A DNA stretch of 64,000 bases from CAVYTF01 sp963771435 (GCA_963771435.1 CAVYTF010000001.1:1-64000); one strand, 5' to 3'. Shown: positions 35,164-44,082, counted from the first letter of the stretch. The notes: generated by a model not told the origin, from the letters alone. Program-made: numbers and translations.

Positions 35164-36406
35164 TTATTCTAAAATTTTTAAACTGGTTCGGATCATCTCC
35201 ACACATTCCAGTATCTGTTTTTTATTAATGATCAGCGGGGGCGCAAAGCGTATCTTATCCCCATGCGTAGGCTTTGCAAGCAGCCCGTTTTCTTTTAATT
35301 CAATACAAAGGTCCCAGGCAGCTTCAGCGTTGGGATGATTTATAACGATAGCATTCAGCAATCCTTTTCCGCGCACTGTTGTAATTACAGAAGAATTTAG
35401 ATTCTCCAATTCATTGCGCAGCAAAACGCCCATCGCTTCTGCGTTCTCAGCCATCTTTTCATCTTTCAAAACCTGCAACGCCTCCATTGCAACAGCACAA
35501 GCCAACGGGTTGCCACCATAAGTAGAGCCATGCTCACCAGCCTTTATATTCATCATTATCTCGTCATCCGCAAGCACTGCAGCCACAGGCATTGTACCTC
35601 CGCTCAGTGCCTTCCCGAGCACTAAAATATCCGGCCTCACATCTTCATGGTCGCAGGCAAGCATCTTCCCCGTGCGGGCAAGTCCTGTTTGAATTTCATC
35701 AGCTATAAACAGTACGTTATATTCTGTGCACAATTCACGAACGCCTTTCAAATAACCCCCATCCGGTACCAATACTCCTGCTTCGCCCTGTATTGGCTCA
35801 ACCATGAACGCAGCAACATTTTTATCCTGCAACGCCTTTTCCAGGGCAATTAGATTATTGTAAGGGATCAACTTCAAATCCCGGCATATAAGGCCCGAAA
35901 CCCTTATAGCTGCTCGGGTCTGTTGAAGACGATATCGCTGCCAATGTTCTTCCCCAGAAGTTCCCTTCAGCAAATACTATAATGGCTTTATTTTCTGCAA
36001 CACCTTTTTTATCATAAGCCCAACGCCTTGCCAGTTTGATGGCAGTTTCGCCGCCTTCAACGCCGGTATTCATCGGTAGCACCTTATCATACCCAAAATA
36101 TTCAGTAATATATTTTGCATATTCCCCCAGCAAATTACTGTGAAAAGCCCGCGACGTAAGCGTCAGCTTCTGCGCCTGCTCAATTAGCCTCTTAATAATT
36201 CGTGGATGGCAATGCCCTTGGTTCACAGCGGAGTAGCCACTGAGGAAATCATAATACCTTTTCCCTTCCACATCCCAAACAAAAACACCTTCACCTCTTT
36301 CCAGCACCACAGGTAAGGGGTGATAATTATGGGCACCATATTTTTCTTCAAGTTCAAGATAATGCTGCGATTTTGCAGGCATACTGTAAGTAAGCATGTT
36401 AGTCAA
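35164..36406 (-). pseudogene. rocD: Ornithine aminotransferase with a 1-nt frameshift
   Basis: The span encodes about 414 residues of ornithine--oxo-acid transaminase (ornithine to glutamate-5-semialdehyde, PLP-dependent). Upstream part: YHPLPVVLERGEGVFVWDVE, YYDFLSGYSAVNQGHCHPRI, LPMNTGVEGGETAIKLARRW, GNFWGRT. Downstream part: AFMVEPIQGEAGVLVPDGGY, LFIADEIQTGLARTGKM, LGKALSGGTMPVAAVL (PLP Lys), STYGGNPLACAVAMEALQVL. A single extra base in the doubled A at 35870-35871 breaks the frame; removing it gives FEVIPYNNLIALE. Total length is one more than a multiple of three. All active-site residues are intact, so a sequencing indel is quite possible. The gene would otherwise be non-functional. Confidence 0.88.
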
Positions 36407-36650
36407 TTTAAAAGTAAAAAATAGAAAACAAGTAAAGAAAATAGAGAAAGAGGGTGATCGCTACATCAATAGATTAGCGATCATCACATCAGAAATAATC
36501 TGGGATCAATCAAGAAAATCAAGGTTAAACCTAAGGAAGGACTTTTTCATTACCGGCGCAAGATAAGATTTTTGTAGTTTCACACAAAAATACATCTATC
36601 GTTTTTTTCTTTCCGATGCCTGAAAGCATATTTGCAGTAATTCTTTTTTT

Positions 36651-37937
36651 ATGAAAAAAATCTTTTCGCTCCTCCTTGCCTCCACTCTCTTTTCGCTCGT
36701 TTCTTTTTCGCAGGATATCCCCGATAAAATATACATGCCCAATATCCATACAGCCATGCTTTACCAGGCAGGCAATTTTTATGGCTATCCCACCATCAAT
36801 CTCGGCGCTGTAGGCGCTGCGGAACTGCACTTCGATGATTTTGATGCCAATGTAAAAACCTATACTTACAGCTTCGAGCTCTGCAACGCAGACTGGCAGC
36901 CCGTTGACCTCAGCCCTTTTGATTACCTCAAAGGCTACACACAAAACAACATCACCCAATACTTCGTGTCCTCCATCGCCAAAACAAAGTATGTGCATTA
37001 CACCGTCATGCTCCCTGAAAACGTTTGCCTCCCCACCAAAAGCGGCAACTATCTTGTAAAGGTCTTTCTCAACGGCAACCAGGATCAGCTCGCCTTCACC
37101 AAACGCTTGCTCATAGTAAATAACTCAATTCCAATTGCCATTCAAATTCTCCAGCCCTTCAACCCCGACTTTTTCAAGACTGGCCAGAAAGTCCAGTTCA
37201 GCATTGATGTAAGCAGGATCAACATGCAGAATCCCCTGCAACAACTAAAAATAGTCGTTCTCCAGAACTATCGGTGGGACAATGCCATCTCCGGCATGCA
37301 GCCCCAGTTCATGCGCCAGAACATTTATGAATACAATGGCGAGCAGGATTGCATCTTCCCCGCAGGCAAAGAATATAGTTTCCTCGACCTCCGCAGTTTT
37401 CTTTTCAACGGCAACCGCATCAGGCACATCGACGAAAGCACCGTCCCCTACACCGTCACCGCCATGCCCGATTTCGAGCGCACCCAAACCCGCTACCTGT
37501 ATTATATAGACCGCGACGGCTTCTACGAGACCAGCACCACCGATGGCACAAACCCCTTCTACCAGGGCGATTATGCCTATGTACATTTCACTTTTGTCCC
37601 CGACAGCCGTGCAGCATACCCCAACAAAAACGTCTATATCGCAGGACAAATGACCAGTTATGCCACCGACGAAACCACCAAAATGAACTACAATCAGGAT
37701 AGTGGCTATTACGAAAAAACCCTCCTCCTCAAACAGGGATATTATACCTACACCTACACCACCCGCGATGCCGGCGACGCCACCGCCCCGCCCGACCAAG
37801 CCCTCACCGAAGGCAACTATTGGGAAACCGAGAACAACTACACCGTCCTCGTTTACTACCGCTCCTTCAGCGACCGCGCAGACGAACTCGTCGGCAGCAC
37901 CACCATCAATTCCCTAACCAGCCGCCAGGTCCATTAA
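36651..37937 (+). CDS. Type IX secretion system plug protein (DUF5103)
   Basis: A 428-residue protein with a signal peptide (MKKIFSLLLASTLFSLVSFS). It starts DIPDKIYMPNIHTAMLYQAG and has YTYSFELCNADWQPVDLSPF, LKGYTQNNI, FVSSIAKTKYVHYTVMLPE, KSGNYLVKVF and FTKRLLIV, the conserved order of the DUF5103 family now described as the T9SS plug protein, which closes the SprA translocon. The C-terminal part (about 300-428) is an Ig-like domain. Given the T9SS substrates in this window, a role in type IX secretion fits. Its upstream neighbour is divergent (244-nt gap). Confidence 0.85.
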   Translation: MKKIFSLLLASTLFSLVSFSQDIPDKIYMPNIHTAMLYQAGNFYGYPTINLGAVGAAELHFDDFDANVKTYTYSFELCNADWQPVDLSPFDYLKGYTQNNITQYFVSSIAKTKYVHYTVMLPENVCLPTKSGNYLVKVFLNGNQDQLAFTKRLLIVNNSIPIAIQILQPFNPDFFKTGQKVQFSIDVSRINMQNPLQQLKIVVLQNYRWDNAISGMQPQFMRQNIYEYNGEQDCIFPAGKEYSFLDLRSFLFNGNRIRHIDESTVPYTVTAMPDFERTQTRYLYYIDRDGFYETSTTDGTNPFYQGDYAYVHFTFVPDSRAAYPNKNVYIAGQMTSYATDETTKMNYNQDSGYYEKTLLLKQGYYTYTYTTRDAGDATAPPDQALTEGNYWETENNYTVLVYYRSFSDRADELVGSTTINSLTSRQVH

Positions 37938-37981
37938 CCGGCTGTCATCTGTCAACTAACATCCGTCATCTTCTCTCTTTT

Positions 37982-38100
37982 GGGGCTGTCATCTGTCAAC
38001 CAGCATCTGTCATCTCCCGTCCGGCCTGTCCGTTCCAAGCCCGACACAAAAGCCCTCCACAAACCTTCACCGGGCTTTCCACTGCCATCACGCAGCCCTG
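37982..38100. repeat. Dispersed repeat, copy 2
   Basis: Core 38021-38100 aligns with 25424-25502; see the first copy. Preceding bases (37938-38018) carry near-duplicates of CTGTCATCTGTCAAC. Confidence 0.75.
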
Positions 38101-38197
38101 CAACAGCAAAACATACTTCAGCAATCAACCTCAGTTTCCCCAATAAAATTAAACAACCTCATACTTCATCCTTCAAAATTCATCCTTTTCCTGCCAC

Positions 38198-38307
38198 TTA
38201 TACCGTACTTATACTGATGTTATACTGTAGTTATACTGAACTTATACTGATGTTATACTGAACTTATACTGATGTTATACTGTAGTTATACTGAACTTAT
38301 ACTGATT
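38198..38307. repeat. 11-nt tandem array, 10 units
   Basis: Ten 11-nt units beginning TTATACTG, with variants ending ATG, TAG, AAC, ATT; the first is TTATACCGTAC. The order of variant units (ATG-TAG-AAC-ATG-AAC-ATG-TAG-AAC-ATT) shows a higher-order pattern. It lies about 190 nt upstream of the SRP RNA promoter. Confidence 0.9.
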
Positions 38308-38493
38308 TACCACCATGGCTACTCCCACTCAAAGCCCACCCAAAGCCATTCCTACCCCCACTTAAACAGCCTTCTGATACATACCTGCCTGCTGCCCTGT
38401 TCCTTCGGAGATACATTAAGGGTCATTTACGGGCTATTCACAGTTTAAACAATATTTAGTTGAAATTATCCGCCTTTTTAAACTTTCCTGCCT

Positions 38494-38501
38494 TATTTTT
38501 G
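38494..38501 (+). promoter_or_regulatory. Predicted -7 element of the SRP RNA gene
   Basis: TATTTTTG, a perfect TAnnTTTG, sits 5 nt upstream of the predicted RNA start at 38506, a proper distance for a stable RNA. Confidence 0.55.
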
Positions 38502-38505
38502 CAGC

Positions 38506-38600
38506 GGCAGGTGTTATACGGCCAGCTCCTGTTGAACTCCCCCAGGGCAGGAATGCAGCAAGGGTAGATGGTTGTAGCGGCGCGATGTAATTAGCCTGCC
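38506..38600 (+). ncRNA. ffs: Signal recognition particle RNA (4.5S type)
   Basis: The short SRP RNA of about 95 nt. The terminal stem pairs GGCAGG (38506-38511) with CCTGCC (38595-38600). The domain IV region contains the conserved internal loops in CAGGGCAGGAATGCAGCAAG with a GGAA-type apical tetraloop, where Ffh binds. It starts GGTGTTATACGGCCAG after the stem, as in Bacteroidota SRP RNAs, and a run of eight T follows at 38602-38609. It works with Ffh and FtsY in co-translational targeting. Confidence 0.9.
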
Positions 38601-38644
38601 ATTTTTTTTAAATCAATTACTACCAATATCTTCAAACCCATTCT

Positions 38645-39298
38645 ATGAAATTTTTTATCGACACCGCAAATCTTGCGCAAATAAAAGAAGCAAACGATTT
38701 AGGTATCCTTGATGGAGTTACTACCAACCCTACATTGATGTCCAAAGAAGGCATTAAGGGCAAAGACGCCATTATCGCCCATTATAAAACAATAGCCGAA
38801 ATAGTAGCCGGCGATGTAAGCGCAGAAGTCTTCTCCACCGACTTTGACAGTATCGTGGCAGAAGGCAAACAGCTCGCAGCCATCCGCGAAAACATAGTTG
38901 TAAAAGTGCCTATGATAAAAGACGGCATTAAGGCTATCAAATGGTTTACTGACAATGGAATCCGCACAAATTGCACGCTTGTGTTTTCCGCAGGGCAGGC
39001 TATCCTCGCCGCCAAAGCCGGTGCAGCCTACGTTTCTCCCTTCATCGGAAGAATAGACGACAGCAACTGGGATGGTGTTAAACTTATCGAACAGATAGCC
39101 CACATCTATTCCATACAGGGGTTTGAAACAGAAATTCTTGCAGCATCTATCCGTAGCTCATTGCATATAGTTCAGTGTGCAGAAGCCGGTGCCGATGTTT
39201 GCACCTGCCCACTCGAATCTATTTTGGGCTTATTAAAACACCCGCTTACCGATATTGGCTTAGCTAAATTCTTAGAAGATGCTAAGAAATTAAGTTAG
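38645..39298 (+). CDS. fsa: Transaldolase of the TalC/FSA subfamily
   Basis: A 217-residue TIM-barrel class I aldolase. It opens MKFFIDTANLAQIKEANDLG with GILDGVTTNPTLMSKEG. It carries NIVVKVPMIKDGIKAI with the Schiff-base Lys87, TNCTLVFSAGQAILAAKAG and YVSPFIGRIDD, then the ILAASIRSSLHIV and CTCPLESILGLLKHPLTD segments. Short enzymes of this class are either fructose-6-phosphate aldolases or transaldolases; in Bacteroidota most are assigned transaldolase. They link fructose-6-phosphate with the pentose phosphate pathway in the cytosol. It follows the SRP RNA by about 45 nt and has its own terminator. Confidence 0.9.
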   Translation: MKFFIDTANLAQIKEANDLGILDGVTTNPTLMSKEGIKGKDAIIAHYKTIAEIVAGDVSAEVFSTDFDSIVAEGKQLAAIRENIVVKVPMIKDGIKAIKWFTDNGIRTNCTLVFSAGQAILAAKAGAAYVSPFIGRIDDSNWDGVKLIEQIAHIYSIQGFETEILAASIRSSLHIVQCAEAGADVCTCPLESILGLLKHPLTDIGLAKFLEDAKKLS

Positions 39299-39322
39299 AA
39301 AGTTTGTTTCATCAAATTAATA

Positions 39323-39368
39323 GAAAGCGTAAAGTTGGAATTTTACATCCATCTTTACGCTTTCTTAT
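39323..39368 (+). terminator. Rho-independent terminator of the transaldolase gene
   Basis: A 12-bp perfect stem (39323-39334 with 39353-39364) with 18-nt loop, followed by TTATTT. It sits 25 nt after the stop codon. Confidence 0.8.
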
Positions 39369-39381
39369 TTACCTTTCATCC

Positions 39382-40515
39382 ATGAAAAAGTCAATCATTC
39401 TTCTAAGCTTTTTACTTTTTACTTTTCATTCTTTTGCCCAATACACATTACGCCTTGTTGTAACTGACGAAGCCACCCGCAAACTGGACGACATCTATCT
39501 TGCTGGCAACTTCAACGATTGGAAGCCAAGAGCATTTGATTATAAACTAAAGCCTCTCGGTACACGGAGGGAGATCACACTTCGTAACCTTGCCGCAGGC
39601 CATTATAAATTCAAATTCACTCGCGGCAATTGGGATAAAGTGGAAACAACCGCCAAAGGTGAAGATATTGCTGACCGTGAAATTGATCTTCAAAATGATA
39701 CTTCCATTAACATTAGCATCGCAGGCTGGAAAGATGATTATCCTGTAAAGCCAAGAAGCAATACTGCTTCTGCCCAAGTGCATATCATTGATACAGCTTT
39801 CTTTATGCCACAGCTAAACCGTTATAGAAGAATATGGATATATCTTCCTAAAGATTATGCCCAAAACAACAAAAAGTATTATAGTGTGCTTTACATGCAG
39901 GACGGCCAAAATCTCTTTAATGAACAAACTGCTCCTTTTGGCGAATGGGGTGTTGATGAATGCCTCGATACGCTAGAGCAGCCTGCTGGCAAAGAGTGTA
40001 TTGTTATAGGTATTGACAACGGCCTTGATAAACGCAATAATGAATATGATCCTTATGACAATGATAAATTTGGTAAAGGCGAAGGCAAACAATATGTTGA
40101 TTTTTTAGCGCATACCTTAAAGCCTTTCATTGATTCAAATTATAGGACTATAAAAGATAAGAACCACACTTTTATTGCAGGCAGCAGCATGGGTGGCCTG
40201 ATAAGTTTGTATGCTGTAATGCAATATCCAAAGATATTTGGAAGCGGCGGCATTTTTTCTCCCGCATTATGGATCGCTCCACAAATAGATGATGATATGA
40301 CGAAAACAGCTTTAAATGATAAGCCGCGCTTCTCTTTTTATGCTGGCGGAAAAGAAAGTGAAACAATGGTAAGCGATATGCAGAAAGTGGAAAGCATCAT
40401 TACAGCAAAAAACTGTTGCACTGTCATTGAATATATTTCCCCAACAGCAGAACACAACGAAACTTACTGGCGAAAATATTTTCCCGCATTTTATAAATGG
40501 CTGACAGACTTTTAA
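39382..40515 (+). CDS. Secreted esterase (alpha/beta hydrolase, Fes/EstD-like) with N-terminal CBM48/20-like domain
   Basis: A 377-residue protein, start 39382 (MKKSIILLSFLLFTFHSFA signal peptide). The N-terminal domain (about 20-125; LAGNFNDWKPRAFDYKLKP, LAAGHYKFKFTRG) resembles carbohydrate-binding isoamylase-type Ig folds. The esterase domain (about 135-377) has VLYMQDGQNLFNE, the oxyanion-region FGEWGVDE, FIAGSSMGGLISLYAV (nucleophile Ser269), IFSPALW, and a likely catalytic His in PTAEHNETYW. The order matches the putative esterase (COG2819 or enterochelin-esterase-like) family. The substrate is unknown. The longer upstream frame would run through the terminator, so it was rejected. Its last 4 nt overlap the convergent rnz stop. 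Confidence 0.8.
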   Translation: MKKSIILLSFLLFTFHSFAQYTLRLVVTDEATRKLDDIYLAGNFNDWKPRAFDYKLKPLGTRREITLRNLAAGHYKFKFTRGNWDKVETTAKGEDIADREIDLQNDTSINISIAGWKDDYPVKPRSNTASAQVHIIDTAFFMPQLNRYRRIWIYLPKDYAQNNKKYYSVLYMQDGQNLFNEQTAPFGEWGVDECLDTLEQPAGKECIVIGIDNGLDKRNNEYDPYDNDKFGKGEGKQYVDFLAHTLKPFIDSNYRTIKDKNHTFIAGSSMGGLISLYAVMQYPKIFGSGGIFSPALWIAPQIDDDMTKTALNDKPRFSFYAGGKESETMVSDMQKVESIITAKNCCTVIEYISPTAEHNETYWRKYFPAFYKWLTDF

Positions 40516-41414
40516 ACGAGGTATGTAGCCCCTTCCAATGCAAGTGCAGTATTCTCAAAAACTTCTCTTGTTTCTTCTAAAAACTCGCTGAGTGATTCGT
40601 ACTTACTGCTGAAATGCCCGATAATTAATTGTTTTGCGTTTGCAAGTTTTGCGATTTGCGCAGCCTGTGTTGTGGTAGAATGAAACCTGCTCTCCGCACG
40701 GCCTTCAAGGTTTTTCAGGTAAGTAGTTTCATGGTAGAGCAGCGAAACATTTTTCACTTTCTCTGCTATTGCTTTATTATAACCGGTATCTGCACAGAAC
40801 GCATAGCTTTTGGCAGGCGTATTGGCAACCGTAAGCAGTTCATTCTTTATTAGCTCTCCATTTTTGGTTGTATGATCTTCCCCGCTTTTCAGGCGTTCAT
40901 AAAATGTGGCAGGAATATCATATTTCAGCACCTGCTCTCTATTGATCCTGCGCGGTTTCTTCTTCTCACGAATAATAAAGCCATAGCATTCTATCCGGTG
41001 ATTCACTTTAAAACATTCCACGCTGAATTTTTCTTCGTTCAGAATTATGTCTTCTTCCATGAGCCCATGAAAATGCAGATCAAAAGGCAAAACTGTATCT
41101 GCCGCCTTTAGCATTAAATTTATGATCGGTTGCAAAGGCGCAGGAGAATAAACATGCAGTTCGTTGGTTCTGCCAAGTAAGCCAAAACTGGTGATCAAGC
41201 CGGGTAATCCAAAATAATGATCGCCATGTAAGTGAGAAATGAAAATGTGGTTGATCCTGCTGCGCCTTACTTTGTATCTTGATAACTGCGTTTGCGTTGC
41301 TTCCCCGCAATCTATCAGGAATAATTGCTCGTCGAGCGTCACCACCTGGGAGGTGGGATGCCTGTTGAACGCAGGAAGCGCTGAATTATTTCCTAAAATG
41401 GTTACTCCAAACAT
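40512..41414 (-). CDS. rnz: Ribonuclease Z
   Basis: A 300-residue metallo-beta-lactamase-fold tRNA 3' endonuclease. It starts MFGVTILGNNSALPAFNRHP (41414), with the RNase Z N-terminal TxLGxxxxxP pattern, and contains the zinc-binding HLHGDHYFGLPGL (His61-His66). Downstream: VSLLYHETTYLKN and the histidines in SRFHSTTTQAAQIAK and LIIGHFSSKY. It matures tRNA 3' ends in the cytosol. A longer start at 41441 was rejected because MFGVTILG fits the family start. It overlaps the esterase stop by 4 nt on the opposite strand. Confidence 0.9.
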   Translation of the reverse strand: MFGVTILGNNSALPAFNRHPTSQVVTLDEQLFLIDCGEATQTQLSRYKVRRSRINHIFISHLHGDHYFGLPGLITSFGLLGRTNELHVYSPAPLQPIINLMLKAADTVLPFDLHFHGLMEEDIILNEEKFSVECFKVNHRIECYGFIIREKKKPRRINREQVLKYDIPATFYERLKSGEDHTTKNGELIKNELLTVANTPAKSYAFCADTGYNKAIAEKVKNVSLLYHETTYLKNLEGRAESRFHSTTTQAAQIAKLANAKQLIIGHFSSKYESLSEFLEETREVFENTALALEGATYLV

Positions 41415-41686
41415 TATCAAATATAATAAGTGTACAGACAACAGCAGTTCTGAAACTGATGCATTTGGTTTAAAGGTATTGAAAAATGGCCGATCTTTTC
41501 TTTTTTACCACCATGGGTGGCGCGCGGCAATATTATCTTTCAAAAAACTTCTCATTTTATTTGTTGAATAAATAAACTTATTACATTTACGAATTATTTG
41601 CAAATTGAAATTTACAAAACGATAAAATTTATACTAAACAAACATCTTTAGCAACAATTTTTAATGACTGATAAAAGCTAAACAAC

Positions 41687-42391
41687 ATGGCGATCAAGTA
41701 TTACCTGCAGCCAAACACACTTACCAAAAACCCTAACGACCAGAAAGCAGTAGTTACTGCAGGCAGCGTTTTAACCGTTGACGATATTATTCAGCTGGTT
41801 GTTGAACGCGGCACCACGGTAAACCAGGCCGATATAACTGCTGCGCTGCAACTTGTTTTTGACGTAATTTCCAGCGCTGTGGCCGACGGCAACTATGTAA
41901 ACACCCCGATTGTGAACATTAGGCCAGGCATACAGGGCATTTTTCCAAGCGCGGCCGCCGGCTTTGACGCCAGCCGAAACACCTTGCGGGCAACCTTTTC
42001 TTCGGGCCTGCTCATGGATCAAAAAATGGCCGCAGCAACTGTTCAAAAAGTAAGCGGCACCACAGTTGCGCCCGATATTTTAGAGTTTATAGACACCCGG
42101 ACGGGCGACAATTCACAGGCCAGCCAGGGAGGCATCGGCACGCTAGTAGGCACACAGCTTAAGTTTGACCTCACAGGCATAAGCCAAGGCATCTTCTTCA
42201 TCAACACGGTAGACGGCACCGAAACACAGGTGGCAGAAATATCCACCCGCACAGACGGCAGGCTTGTTTTCATCATTCCGGGCACGCTGACGGCCGGCAT
42301 CACCTGCTGGATAGAGGTTCGCCGCGCATATACCGCCGCCGCCACGCTACGCATCGGGCGGCTAAACCAGTATGTAACTATAGTTGCTTAG
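41687..42391 (+). CDS. HU-like DNA-binding protein with DUF4469 Ig-like domain
   Basis: A 234-residue protein in two parts. Residues 1-115 are an HU/IHF-like DNA-binding domain of the Bacteroidota type: LTVDDIIQLVVERGTTVNQA and VFDVISSAVADGNYVNTPIV, with NIRPGIQGIF in place of the usual HU arm, and DASRNTLRATFSSG. Residues 130-234 form the Ig-like DUF4469 fold (TLVGTQLKFDL, FINTVDGTETQVAEISTRTD, FIIPGTLTAGITCWIEVRRA). Such fusions exist in Bacteroidota, and a chromosome-structuring role is inferred. It is immediately followed by a 22-nt tandem array. Confidence 0.8.
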   Translation: MAIKYYLQPNTLTKNPNDQKAVVTAGSVLTVDDIIQLVVERGTTVNQADITAALQLVFDVISSAVADGNYVNTPIVNIRPGIQGIFPSAAAGFDASRNTLRATFSSGLLMDQKMAAATVQKVSGTTVAPDILEFIDTRTGDNSQASQGGIGTLVGTQLKFDLTGISQGIFFINTVDGTETQVAEISTRTDGRLVFIIPGTLTAGITCWIEVRRAYTAAATLRIGRLNQYVTIVA

Positions 42392-42433
42392 CGGTTAAAA
42401 AAAACAATTGCCGCATCTTTAGGTTCCCATTTC

Positions 42434-42631
42434 GGCGATAGTTAAGTTCAAAATCGCCGATAGTGAAGTTAAAAGTCGGCGATAGTAAAGCTCAAAGTCG
42501 GCGATAGTGAAGTTTAAAGTCGCCGATAGTAAAGCTTAAAGTCGCCGATAGTAAAGTTCAAAGTCATCGATAGTAAAGTTCAAAGTCATCGATGGTGAAG
42601 CTCAAAGTCGCCGATAGTGAAGTTCAAAGTT
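42434..42631. repeat. 22-nt tandem array, 9 units
   Basis: Nine 22-nt units of the form GsCGATAGTrAAGTTCAAAGTC, two of them beginning ATCGAT. The array lies between the HU/DUF4469 gene and the glycosyltransferase promoter. Confidence 0.92.
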
Positions 42632-42652
42632 GGCTAAAGGTGGTTTCGGCAG

Positions 42653-42692
42653 AAAAAGGAGGAGGGTTTTATATAGCTCCTGCCCTTTTTTA
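42653..42692 (+). terminator. Imperfect terminator-like hairpin
   Basis: An imperfect stem of AAAAAGG and GGAG with CTCC and CCTTTTT, ending in a T-run, right after the 22-nt array. It could end the HU/DUF4469 transcript through the array. Confidence 0.45.
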
Positions 42693-42734
42693 TTTACCTT
42701 ATTTAATGAAATAGGTTAATATAGCCTGCCGCCT

Positions 42735-42742
42735 TATTTTTG
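42735..42742 (+). promoter_or_regulatory. Predicted -7 element of the glycosyltransferase gene
   Basis: TATTTTTG, a perfect TAnnTTTG, ends 10 nt before the ATG at 42753. No clear -33 TTTG is seen. Confidence 0.45.
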
Positions 42743-42752
42743 GTGCAAATTC

Positions 42753-43790
42753 ATGTTATTGGCCTCTCCTTCAGTCGCGATAGTTATTTTAAATTTTAAT
42801 GGCAAAAAGTTTCTTGAAAAATTTTTGCCATCTGTCATTGCTTCTACTTATACAAACAAAAAAATAATTATTGCAGATAATGCGTCTTCTGATGATTCTG
42901 TTTTATTTCTCCAGAAAAATTATCCCGGGGTTGAGTTAATGCTGTTGGAAAGAAATTTTGGCTTTGCAGAAGGATATAACCAGGCGCTGAAACGAGTCAA
43001 TTCTGATTATTATGTGTTACTCAATTCCGATGTTGAGGTAACGCCAAATTGGATCGAACCGGTAATCGGCTTGATGGAGAATGACAAGAAAACGTCGGCT
43101 TGCCAGCCTAAAATGTTATCATTTGAACAAAAAGAATTGTTTGAATATGCCGGCGCAGCAGGTGGGTGGATTGATCTGCTTGGTTATCCTTTCGCACGCG
43201 GAAGGGTTTTTGAAACGCTTGAAAAAGATATGGGGCAATATGATACGGTGCAGCAGATCTTTTGGGCAAGTGGAGCAGCAATGTTTGTGCGGGCAAATAT
43301 TTATCATGAATTAAGCGGCTTTGATGGTTATTTTTTTGCCCATTCTGAAGAAATTGACCTCTGCTGGCGCATGCAGCTCGCTGGTTACAAAATAATGTGT
43401 TGCCCAAGTTCAATTGTCTATCATGTTGGTGGAGGCACTTTGCCCAAAGGCCATCGCAAAACATTTCTTAATTTCCGGAATAATCTTATCATGCTTTCAA
43501 AAAACCTTCCAGTCAAAGAAAAATTATGGAAAATGCCTTTGCGCATTTGGCTGGATGCTGTCTTTGCCTGGAAATGTTTATTAACAGGCGATGGAGACGC
43601 CTTCATGGCCATCATCGAGGCGCAAGGAGCCTTGCTCAAATGGGGCCTAAGGAAAAAAAATAAAAATAAAAATAATTATCTCAAAAAGCCAATGGCATCT
43701 TTGGCAGGTGCGTACCCTAAATCGCTTGTTTTTGACTATTTTATTAAAAAGAAAAAACGTTTTTCAGAAATTGTTGATAATAAGATATGA
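42753..43790 (+). CDS. Family 2 glycosyltransferase
   Basis: A 345-residue GT-A enzyme. It begins SVAIVILNFNGKKFLEKFLP, with the nucleotide-sugar site residues IIADNASSDDS and NFGFAEGYNQALK, the DxD-type LNSDVEVTPNWIEP and acceptor-site residues around FFAHSEEIDLCWRMQLAGYK. The size and the EIDLCWRMQ motif fit rhamnosyl/galactofuranosyl-type (WcaE/RfbN-like) GT2 enzymes. The sugar donor and acceptor cannot be fixed. It likely acts at the inner membrane face in cell-surface polysaccharide assembly. No other polysaccharide genes lie beside it, so a lone role is possible. Confidence 0.9.
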   Translation: MLLASPSVAIVILNFNGKKFLEKFLPSVIASTYTNKKIIIADNASSDDSVLFLQKNYPGVELMLLERNFGFAEGYNQALKRVNSDYYVLLNSDVEVTPNWIEPVIGLMENDKKTSACQPKMLSFEQKELFEYAGAAGGWIDLLGYPFARGRVFETLEKDMGQYDTVQQIFWASGAAMFVRANIYHELSGFDGYFFAHSEEIDLCWRMQLAGYKIMCCPSSIVYHVGGGTLPKGHRKTFLNFRNNLIMLSKNLPVKEKLWKMPLRIWLDAVFAWKCLLTGDGDAFMAIIEAQGALLKWGLRKKNKNKNNYLKKPMASLAGAYPKSLVFDYFIKKKKRFSEIVDNKI

Positions 43791-43808
43791 TATTTTGTGC
43801 CACACCCT

Positions 43809-43816
43809 TATTTTTG
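43809..43816 (+). promoter_or_regulatory. Predicted -7 element of the small TM protein gene
   Basis: TATTTTTG, a perfect TAnnTTTG, 18 nt before the ATG at 43835. No -33 TTTG at standard spacing. Confidence 0.45.
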
Positions 43817-43834
43817 CAATGTAATTTTTAAACT

Positions 43835-44038
43835 ATGTCCAGCGAAATAGAAAAACTTAAAGAGAAAGATTTTTTGTACAACCGCGTGTCCTCATCACGT
43901 TTTCTTTTTCACATAACAATACTCACGTTTGTTTCTTTTTTATTCGCCGCGAGTTATTGCTTGTTTGAACACCGCTACCAGGGCAAACCGAAAGTGGAAG
44001 TAATAAGCAGCTCGTTGTACACGCCGCAGTACAAATAA
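43835..44038 (+). CDS. Small single-TM protein, 67 aa
   Basis: A 67-residue protein: charged N-terminus (MSSEIEKLKEKDFLYNRVSS), one hydrophobic helix at about 23-44 (FLFHITILTFVSFLFAASYCLF), then a short outer segment ending KPKVEVISSSLYTPQYK. This is the topology of a small bitopic inner-membrane protein (N-in). No conserved domain is recognised. It has a good -7 box and is followed by the tRNA genes. Confidence 0.55.
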   Translation: MSSEIEKLKEKDFLYNRVSSSRFLFHITILTFVSFLFAASYCLFEHRYQGKPKVEVISSSLYTPQYK

Positions 44039-44052
44039 AAAAACAATGAAAT

Positions 44053-44082
44053 TTTGCTGGTAAGCACAGATCATTATTTTTG
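44053..44082 (+). promoter_or_regulatory. Promoter of the tRNA-Gly/tRNA-Leu pair
   Basis: TTTG at 44053-44056, 18-nt spacer, then TATTTTTG at 44075-44082, both boxes exact, about 32 nt upstream of the tRNA-Gly 5' end. Confidence 0.65.

Noticed and set aside
37952..38143. Small minus-strand protein across the dispersed repeat
   Set aside because: The frame is not conserved in the other copy (single-base gaps shift it), so it is not supported as a gene.
39304..39381. Upstream start of the secreted esterase
   Set aside because: It would place translation through the transaldolase terminator; the signal peptide starts at 39382.
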